Assembly (NCBI GenBank): GCA_003210315.1
Contig: QCVQ01000001.1
Span: forward strand, 1 to 64,000
Direction of reading: 5' to 3'
Origin: Synechococcus sp. AG-686-F08
GTDB lineage: Bacteria > Cyanobacteriota > Cyanobacteriia > PCC-6307 > Cyanobiaceae
Length of the DNA stretch: 64,000 nucleotides
This document shows, piece after piece, positions 57,731-64,000 of this stretch. Under the pieces are notes generated by a model. It made no database searches. It saw only the letters and a program-made list of their open reading frames with translations, and was not told the origin of the DNA. Within the stretch, counting starts at the first letter, position 1; each line of letters starts with the position of its first letter. The position numbers and the translations under genes are program-made.

Positions 57731-57901
57731 ATGTCTACCGAAGTTCGTAACTGGGACGTCGTCGCCAAAGCAATGGAAGCTGCTGGCGCCACATCAAGCG
57801 AGATGTACATCCGCGCCAAAGCACTGGCACTAGGCAAGCTCGACCCAATGCCCACCAGCTCCCCTGAAGCTCCGTACAGCATTTCAGCTGTAGTTGGCTG
57901 A
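57731..57901 (+). CDS. Small hypothetical protein
   Basis: MSTEVRNWDVVAKAMEAAGATSSEMYIRAKALALGKLDPMPTSSPEAPYSISAVVG. Confidence 0.5.
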   Translation: MSTEVRNWDVVAKAMEAAGATSSEMYIRAKALALGKLDPMPTSSPEAPYSISAVVG

Positions 57902-57954
57902 TCACAACCAATAAAAGCCTCACCCATGTGAGGCTTCACTACTCAATCAATGAC

Positions 57955-58098
57955 ATGACTAATTCAACTCAAAGCCGATTCGGCTTTAGCAACTTCGCTG
58001 AGACTTGGAATGGACGATTAGCAATGCTGGGCTTTGTTATTGGCTTGGGCACCGAACTGCTGACTGGACAAGGGATTCTCAGTCAAATAGGTCTCTGA
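57955..58098 (+). CDS. hli: High-light-inducible protein (not in ORF track)
   Basis: MTNSTQSRFGFSNFAETWNGRLAMLGFVIGLGTELLTGQGILSQIGL, HLIP motif. Confidence 0.9.
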   Translation: MTNSTQSRFGFSNFAETWNGRLAMLGFVIGLGTELLTGQGILSQIGL

Positions 58099-58186
58099 GC
58101 CCGCTCGAACCGGGTGAATGGATTTTCTGACATCTATTGCTTTGTGCTGATTTGAACGAGATAACTGCTTTTGCTTTGTCTGATCA

Positions 58187-58405
58187 GTGGCTCAATATCT
58201 TCTGCGTGATGGCTCCCAAGTGACGGTTGCATTAGATCCATCAGCCTTCGATGTCCTCAGTTATGAGAGGCCATCAGGGCAGGAGGTGTATGCGGTTTTG
58301 AGTGTCAAAGCAGAGCGCGCCATTTTGAAATCAGTAAATCTTGAGCCGCTCGTCGAGTTGCGCAATGTTTCCGTCTACCGGAGAAATGTTGCTGTTGCCT
58401 GTTGA
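58187..58405 (+). CDS. Small hypothetical protein
   Basis: 72 aa, coding-like. Confidence 0.5.
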   Translation: MAQYLLRDGSQVTVALDPSAFDVLSYERPSGQEVYAVLSVKAERAILKSVNLEPLVELRNVSVYRRNVAVAC

Positions 58406-58564
58406 AACAGATACTTCCACCAGAGCTACAGCCTTATGACCGCAAGCGATATGTCAGAGACCTTGAGTACCGCTTGATGATTGATCTTGAAAATCAAGGC
58501 GAACGGCATCAACGCTTACTCCACCTACTACACGCCCAAGTACATAACCGACAGCATGTGTTGC

Positions 58565-58879
58565 TTAGGCATCCATCTCAGCAAAGAGGACCTTGTGATT
58601 AGCGACCACTTCTGCATCGCTGATGGCAGGAGTGATGTCCATCTCAACGCCGAATTGAGCACGCCAAGGAGCCAGATGCTTGAACAGCTCAGCTGTTCCG
58701 TTGGCTTTCAACAGAGCAACCACTTGGCCCTGGCCCGGGAGGTGGACGCGATGTAGCAGTTCAAAGCCTTCAAAGGAGTCGTTGACGCAGCCGCCATCGA
58801 AATAGTTGATGAATTCGCGGTAACCGGCGAGTTGGCTATCGATGTCTGGGAAAGATCCGATTACGCAGTAGAGCTGCAT
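58565..58879 (-). CDS. DUF3303-like protein
   Basis: MQLYCVIGSFPDIDSQLAGYREFINYFDGG...EGFELLHRVHLPGQGQVVALLKANGTAELFKHLAPWRAQFGVEMDITPAISDAE. Confidence 0.7.
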   Translation of the reverse strand: MQLYCVIGSFPDIDSQLAGYREFINYFDGGCVNDSFEGFELLHRVHLPGQGQVVALLKANGTAELFKHLAPWRAQFGVEMDITPAISDAEVVANHKVLFAEMDA

Positions 58880-58983
58880 GGCAGAAGGGAAGGTGGCAAA
58901 TCTATAGCTGCAGCCCCGTTTGCCGCAGTGTTCTGGCTCACCTTTGCTGGTGTGATATGCAGCACTGGCTTTTGAACGGAGCA

Positions 58984-59124
58984 GTGGGTGTTGATGCTCT
59001 AAGCATTGATAGAAATATCGGAGCAGACTTCACGACAATCGAATATTTTCTAGATCTTGGCGGAGGTGGTGGCTACGACTCCATCGACTCGATGAATGAA
59101 TCGAATCCCTACTCGACTCATTGA
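58984..59124 (+). CDS. Small glycine-rich hypothetical peptide (GTG start)
   Basis: 46 codons: (M)GVDALSIDRNIGADFTTIEYFLDLGGGGGYDSIDSMNESNPYSTH. Confidence 0.3.
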   Translation: MGVDALSIDRNIGADFTTIEYFLDLGGGGGYDSIDSMNESNPYSTH

Positions 59125-59207
59125 ACTCAATCTTTGAAGTTGCTGACGTCCCAATGTTTTAGTTTATTGCTAAACTCATTAAGTCAACTAGATAAAACAG
59201 AGATCTG

Positions 59208-59230
59208 CCCCGCCAAGAGCGGGGATTTTT
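59208..59230 (+). terminator. Terminator, repeat family copy 2
   Basis: CCCCGCCAAGAGCGGGGATTTTT followed by ATTGCCTA. Confidence 0.75.
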
Positions 59231-59452
59231 ATTGCCTAACTACGCCTGTGAGCAGCATCACAGCACCGCTTGATGCTGGTCCTGCCCCCAGATACGCGAC
59301 TATCTCTCTGGGAGCTTGCCGCCTGTAGGTCAGGCGTCCGTGACGTGGGTCAAGCTTCAGGCCGATGCGTTGTTAGTTGCTCTTTGGCTAACCGTCATGG
59401 TTGATAGGTCATTTTCACTGACTGTCTACGTTCTCAGCTGCTGCCTAGGCTC

Positions 59453-59731
59453 TTAACGGGTGAACAAGCCATTGCAATCTCCCTTGGGTGGTTTGCTGAA
59501 ACAGACATTGTCGGGAGACCAATAACCCAGAGCAGGAAACTTGAGTCCTTTGCGCCGGGCTTCAGCATTGACCGCTTCAGCACCTCGCGCTGAAATTAGT
59601 ACATGTCCAGGGGCTTCAACTTGATCTAAAAATTGTTGCTCTGGCATCTCTCGGCTGGATGAGCTTTGAGATTGAACGGGGGCGGCGATGCAAGCTGAAA
59701 TCGCAACCAAGAGGAGTGGATTTAAACGCAT
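59453..59731 (-). CDS. Secreted hypothetical protein
   Basis: 92 aa with signal peptide. Confidence 0.6.
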   Translation of the reverse strand: MRLNPLLLVAISACIAAPVQSQSSSSREMPEQQFLDQVEAPGHVLISARGAEAVNAEARRKGLKFPALGYWSPDNVCFSKPPKGDCNGLFTR

Positions 59732-59746
59732 GGCTTGATGGTGAGG

Positions 59747-60220
59747 TTATTTGGATGTCACAACGACGGGAGTTCCGACGTCCACTTGATTGAACAGGCT
59801 GATCACATCTTTGTTGAGCATGCGAATGCAACCAAGACTGACAGCAGCTCTGAGATTCACCCAGTTGGGCCAGGCTGTTCCGTGGATGGCGTATTCCCCG
59901 GAGCCGAGCTGGAAGTAGGCCATGTAGCGCACGCCAACAGGATTCTTGGGACCTGGCGCGATGACCTTTCCTTTCTTGTGATAAATCGGCGCATCTTCCA
60001 TGCGGGTGATTTCGTAGCTCCCTGCTGGCGTTGGTGATTCAGGAGCTCCAATGGCAACAGGAAAGCGAGCGACAACAACCCCGGAATCCAGCAGCTTCAA
60101 ATAGCGATCCTTCAAGCTGATTTCGATGGTCTTCTCAGCGCGCGCTGGCAGCTGCGTCGCTGAAGCAGCCACAGCGAGACCGATGCAAAGCGCCACTCGG
60201 CGCACCCAGGAAATTGACAT
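59747..60220 (-). CDS. L,D-transpeptidase (ErfK/YbiS/YkuD)
   Basis: YAIHGTAWPNWVNLRAAVSLGCIRMLNKDVISLF; start trimmed to MSISWVRRVALCIGLAVA. Confidence 0.9.
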   Translation of the reverse strand: MSISWVRRVALCIGLAVAASATQLPARAEKTIEISLKDRYLKLLDSGVVVARFPVAIGAPESPTPAGSYEITRMEDAPIYHKKGKVIAPGPKNPVGVRYMAYFQLGSGEYAIHGTAWPNWVNLRAAVSLGCIRMLNKDVISLFNQVDVGTPVVVTSK

Positions 60221-60298
60221 GCGCAGCACGCAAAACTGTGCGTATTTTGACTCATCAAAATAGGGAGCTACCGTCTCTGCACGTTTGATCACCAACCA

Positions 60299-61483
60299 AT
60301 GATCCGCACATCGCGCCGGAAGACCCGTCAAAAACTCCATGGCCGAGTGCTGCTGATCTGCACCTTGCTGGCTTCTGCTGTGATCTGCCCCCAGCGTGCT
60401 CTTGCTGGATTCGATGAAGAGCAACTTGCTGGCTTTGAGGTGACGGAGCTAAGAGGCACCGTTAGCGAGGCTCTGGCCAAGGAAAAAGTGATCGAAATTG
60501 TTGATCCAGAGGGGCACACCGAGGTCTATACGGTTGGCCTGGATCTAGCGCCTCTTGGCTTAGAACCTGGGGATGAGGTCAGCCTGTCTGTTCTCGACGG
60601 ATTGTTGATCGACCTTGAGCCCAGCAAAGATCAAGATTTGAGCTTTAGTCGTGAAGACATCATCCTTCCCACTGACATGGGGAGATTGAAAAAAGGAATG
60701 CGCGTCGCCCTTGCTTCAGGAACGGGAAGGGTGGTCAAGCTGGATCGTCAGGATGGAAGTCTGAGCCTGATGGGTCCGTTTGGAGGCATCAATAATCTCG
60801 ATGTCTTAGTCACACCAGCGAATGATCCTCTTGAGGATTTGAAAGTAGGCGAGTTCGTTGATTTTCGGTTGGTGCAGCCCATCGCCGTTGACGTTCGCAA
60901 ACTGTCGAGCTCTGCAAGCCGCCCTTCTGCTTTGACGGCTCCCTTAACGGCCGATCTGCTTCGGTCTGGAACCACCTTGAAGGCGGAACTGCTGGAGTCG
61001 TTTGAGATCACCCATCTCCACGCAACCGTGAGCCGAATTCTTCCAGACCAGAAGGTGCTGGAAATTGAAGGTCCAGAAGGACACAACATTCTTGTGACTT
61101 CGGCCGTGGATCTCAACAGCTTGAAATTGAGTCCAGGAACAGAGATTGCATTGGACATCCTGGATGGGTTGGTGGTTGACCTTCGCCCTGCCACGAACAA
61201 AGCCCTTAGTTTTGAGCGCCAGGATGTTGAGATTGCTGGAGATTTTGGTCCCGTTCCGAAGGGCACTCGCGTGGCGATGGCTACTGGCAGCGCCGAAGTT
61301 GTGAGGATTTCGCGGACCGATCGCACTTTGAGCCTCCGTGGGCCATTCGGGAAGGTTCATAACCTCGACGTCAGCAAGCGAATGCCTGGAACGGTGTTCG
61401 ATGAACTAGCGCTCGGGGATCTGGTGGAGTTCCGTTTCATCAAGCCAGTAGCGATTCGAATCACTCCACTCGCCTCTCTCTAA
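60299..61483 (+). CDS. Secreted hypothetical protein with internal duplication
   Basis: Two similar halves: FEVTELRGTVSEALAKEKVIEIVDPEGH... and FEITHLHATVSRILPDQKVLEIEGPEGH... Confidence 0.75.
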   Translation: MIRTSRRKTRQKLHGRVLLICTLLASAVICPQRALAGFDEEQLAGFEVTELRGTVSEALAKEKVIEIVDPEGHTEVYTVGLDLAPLGLEPGDEVSLSVLDGLLIDLEPSKDQDLSFSREDIILPTDMGRLKKGMRVALASGTGRVVKLDRQDGSLSLMGPFGGINNLDVLVTPANDPLEDLKVGEFVDFRLVQPIAVDVRKLSSSASRPSALTAPLTADLLRSGTTLKAELLESFEITHLHATVSRILPDQKVLEIEGPEGHNILVTSAVDLNSLKLSPGTEIALDILDGLVVDLRPATNKALSFERQDVEIAGDFGPVPKGTRVAMATGSAEVVRISRTDRTLSLRGPFGKVHNLDVSKRMPGTVFDELALGDLVEFRFIKPVAIRITPLASL

Positions 61484-61950
61484 GGCTGCCCTGAAGCCAA
61501 GGCTCGGACGATGTCACCCCGTGTCAATACACCCACGGGGTGTTTGTTGTCGTCCACCACAATCAGTCGCTGGGTGCTGCGTTCATGCAGCAACGATGCG
61601 GCTTTGGGTAGGGGGAGACTCTCTGAACAGCTGTGAAGATCACGTCCCATCAGATCCCCAACAGTGGTGCCCAGCACTTGATGCACCTGTTTGTCCCAGT
61701 TGAGCGGGTTCTTCAGATAAATCACGCTGTCTAACAACATCACGTATGGACCGGCATCGACTCCGCTTTCGCGAACCATGAGGTCTTGTTCCGTGAGCTC
61801 ACCGATCAGAGTTCCGCTTTGATCCACCACTGGCAGGCCGCTGATGTGGTGATCGCTCAGCAGACTCACGGCGTCTTTTAATGCCGTTTCTGGTGTCACA
61901 GTCAACACGGGCGATGACATCACCTCTTTGACCGTCTGCTGAAGCACCAT
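61480..61950 (-). CDS. CBS-domain pair protein
   Basis: VKEVMSSPVLTVTPETALKDAVSLLSDHHISGLPVVD...VGVLTRGDIVRAL. Confidence 0.88.
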   Translation of the reverse strand: MVLQQTVKEVMSSPVLTVTPETALKDAVSLLSDHHISGLPVVDQSGTLIGELTEQDLMVRESGVDAGPYVMLLDSVIYLKNPLNWDKQVHQVLGTTVGDLMGRDLHSCSESLPLPKAASLLHERSTQRLIVVDDNKHPVGVLTRGDIVRALASGQP

Positions 61951-61981
61951 GGAATCCACGCATCTCCACGCATTCTGAGCC

Positions 61982-62527
61982 TTGATCTCTCCCTGGCGCC
62001 TCTGGGCTGATCGACTCACCCTCATCCGCGCTTTTCTTGGTGCGCCACTGCTGCTACTGCTGTCATCCGGGCAGTTGGCTTTGGCATGGCTTTTGCTTCT
62101 GTTTGGCGCCTTTACCGATTGGGCCGATGGCTGGATGGCCCGTAGAGCTGACGGTGGCAGCAGCTGGGGGGCTCGGCTTGATCCCCTCGCTGACAAGTTG
62201 ATGATCAGCGCACCGCTGATTTGGCTTGCAACCTCGGGGGAGCTGCCGGTTTTGGCTGTCTGGCTCCTGCTGGCTCGCGAATTGCTGATCTCGGGATGGC
62301 GTGCTGGAAGTACCAGCGGAGCCCCAGCGTCATGGCTGGGGAAATGGAAAACGACCCTTCAATTCCTCAGCCTGTTTCTCATGCTGTGGCCGCTTAGCTG
62401 GGGCTCCACCCAGATCACGACCTTCGCTCATGTTTTGGGCTGGTGGCTGTTCTGGCCTGGTCTCGGGCTGGCCCTCTGGTCGGCGCTGGCCTACCTCAGG
62501 CCCCGATCAACGCAGCATCTCCTCTGA
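61982..62527 (+). CDS. pgsA: CDP-alcohol phosphatidyltransferase (PgsA-like)
   Basis: FTDWADGWMARRADGGSSWGARLDPLADKLM motif. Confidence 0.85.
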   Translation: MISPWRLWADRLTLIRAFLGAPLLLLLSSGQLALAWLLLLFGAFTDWADGWMARRADGGSSWGARLDPLADKLMISAPLIWLATSGELPVLAVWLLLARELLISGWRAGSTSGAPASWLGKWKTTLQFLSLFLMLWPLSWGSTQITTFAHVLGWWLFWPGLGLALWSALAYLRPRSTQHLL

Positions 62528-63416
62528 AATCAGGATTTTCAGTCGGAGCGAGTGCGTAATCGCGGGCATAACTGTCGGCTAAACAGGATTCCGCGTCGAA
62601 ACGTGGTGTCCAAGCCAGTTCACGGCTGACGCGGGTGGTGTCGGTCAAAAAATGACTCAGCCTTAGGGGGAACGCCTTGCGTGCTTTGGGATCCAGTCCA
62701 CTGGGGTCAAACGGTCGTAAATCCAAGCTTTTGGGGTCTCGACCACAGGCCATGGCTGCCGCTTCGATCAAACCGCGGAAGGTGATCCCCCGGCTTGCGC
62801 TGCAGTTGTAGATCCGATTGCTCGCGGCATCCACCTCAAGCGAGCGAGCCATCGCCTCAGCAAGGTCTTCTGCGTGGCCGATCTGGGTGATGGTTTCGCC
62901 TGATCCTGGGAGGGGAATCGGCCGATCATTCACGATTCGGTCAAAGAACCAGCGCTCAACTGGGTTGTAATTTCCAGGCCCCACGATGTAGGTGGGACGG
63001 AAGCTGGTGAAGGGTATCCCCTGCTCTTGGAGCCATTGTTCGGTATCAGCCTTGCCGGAATGTCGACTGGCGGGATCGATCGCAGCTGTTTCATCCAGCG
63101 GCCATTGCGTCGATGCGGCATAGACCCCTGCGGAACTCACATACAGAAAACGATGGGTGGGGGCGCCTGTCATCGCTAAGACGCGACGACTGTCGTCCAA
63201 ACTCCGTCCCGAGCTGTCAATGATCACCTCAAAGCCGCGTCCCTTGAGTGGTTCGAGGTCGGCATCAACGCTTCGATCTCCTTGGATTGACTCCACTCCA
63301 TCGGGTGAGGGAAGGCGACCACGTGTAAACAGGGTGAGTGCATGCCCCTGGTCTTGAAGCCTTGCCACCAATGGCTTCCCAACAAAGCGGGTGCCACCCA
63401 TTACGAGAATCTTCAT
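62496..63416 (-). CDS. NAD-dependent epimerase, CSP41-like
   Basis: MKILVMGGTRFVGKPLVARLQDQGHALTLFTRG; FRPTYIVGPGNY. Confidence 0.82.
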   Translation of the reverse strand: MKILVMGGTRFVGKPLVARLQDQGHALTLFTRGRLPSPDGVESIQGDRSVDADLEPLKGRGFEVIIDSSGRSLDDSRRVLAMTGAPTHRFLYVSSAGVYAASTQWPLDETAAIDPASRHSGKADTEQWLQEQGIPFTSFRPTYIVGPGNYNPVERWFFDRIVNDRPIPLPGSGETITQIGHAEDLAEAMARSLEVDAASNRIYNCSASRGITFRGLIEAAAMACGRDPKSLDLRPFDPSGLDPKARKAFPLRLSHFLTDTTRVSRELAWTPRFDAESCLADSYARDYALAPTENPDFRGDAALIGA

Positions 63417-63487
63417 CAGCAAGGCGCTCAACCCAGCCATTGAAGCGCGCCCCCCTGGCCTGCAGGATGGGGAGAGCGAAACGTGCC

Positions 63488-64000
63488 ATGGGCGTCATGG
63501 AGATCATCCCCGCCATTGACCTTTTGCAGGGCAGTTGTGTTCGTCTGCATCAGGGTGATTACGACCAGGTCACTCGCTTTAGCGACGATCCACTGGCACA
63601 GGCTCAACAGTGGGTGAAACAGGGTGCAACCCGCCTCCATCTGGTGGATCTCGATGGCGCGCGCAGCGGTGAGCCCATCAATGATCAAGCGGTGCGCTTG
63701 ATTGCCAAAGAGTTATCGATTCCCGTGCAACTGGGTGGCGGAGTGCGGACGTTGGAGAGGGCTGAAGAGTTACTCAGTTGTGGCCTGGATCGGGTCATTC
63801 TCGGCACCGTGGCGATTGAGAAACCTGAATTGGTCATGGACCTGGCCAGCCGCCACCCTCACAAAATTGTTGTGGGCATCGATGCACGCAACGGGTTTGT
63901 CGCCACGCGTGGCTGGGTGGAAGAGAGCAACGTGGAGGCCACAGCTTTGGCTAAGCGTTTTAGTGAGGCGGGCATCGCGGCGATCATCAGCACCGATATC
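63488..64000 (+). CDS. hisA: Phosphoribosylformimino-5-aminoimidazole carboxamide ribotide isomerase, 3' truncated by window
   Basis: MEIIPAIDLLQGSCVRLHQGDYDQVTRFSDDP...VQLGGGVRTLE...VVGIDARNGFVATRGW. Confidence 0.92.
   Translation, partial: MGVMEIIPAIDLLQGSCVRLHQGDYDQVTRFSDDPLAQAQQWVKQGATRLHLVDLDGARSGEPINDQAVRLIAKELSIPVQLGGGVRTLERAEELLSCGLDRVILGTVAIEKPELVMDLASRHPHKIVVGIDARNGFVATRGWVEESNVEATALAKRFSEAGIAAIISTDI

Noticed and set aside
58402-58602. 66-aa plus-strand ORF
   Set aside because: Overlaps the better-supported DUF3303-like minus-strand gene, though its first 40 aa are coding-like

Overview
The window looks like a chromosomal segment of a picocyanobacterium, most likely a marine Synechococcus. 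It runs from the 3' end of a pyridoxamine-phosphate-oxidase-like gene to the 5' part of hisA. Recognisable landmarks are an OCP / CrtW-like / FRP photoprotection cluster, guanine deaminase, Cu/Zn SOD, a GH57 hydrolase, cyAbrB and high-light-inducible proteins. There is a large metal-homeostasis island at about 35.2-48 kb: a Mn-type ABC transporter, a cobalamin riboswitch with HupE/UreJ, cytochrome c6, a YraQ-type permease, a TIGR03943-like protein, a Zn-type ABC transporter with a Zur-like box, and a His/Asp-rich barrel-like protein. The 20-29 kb and 55.7-59.4 kb regions are accessory-like and dense in very small ORFs. The best candidates for a second look are: (1) a Fur/Zur-type palindrome directly upstream of a short self-terminating hairpin RNA (16353-16450); (2) a Yfr1-like small RNA with two CTCCTCACA motifs (56381-56444); (3) a GluR0-like K+ channel gene split by an exact 7-bp tandem duplication at the signal peptide/mature junction (53098-53111); (4) an unstudied gene set built into the zinc-uptake operon; (5) an HTH gene with an in-frame stop (55750-56085). 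No tRNA, rRNA, CRISPR array or intact transposase was recognised. All calls come from reading the sequence; no searches were run.
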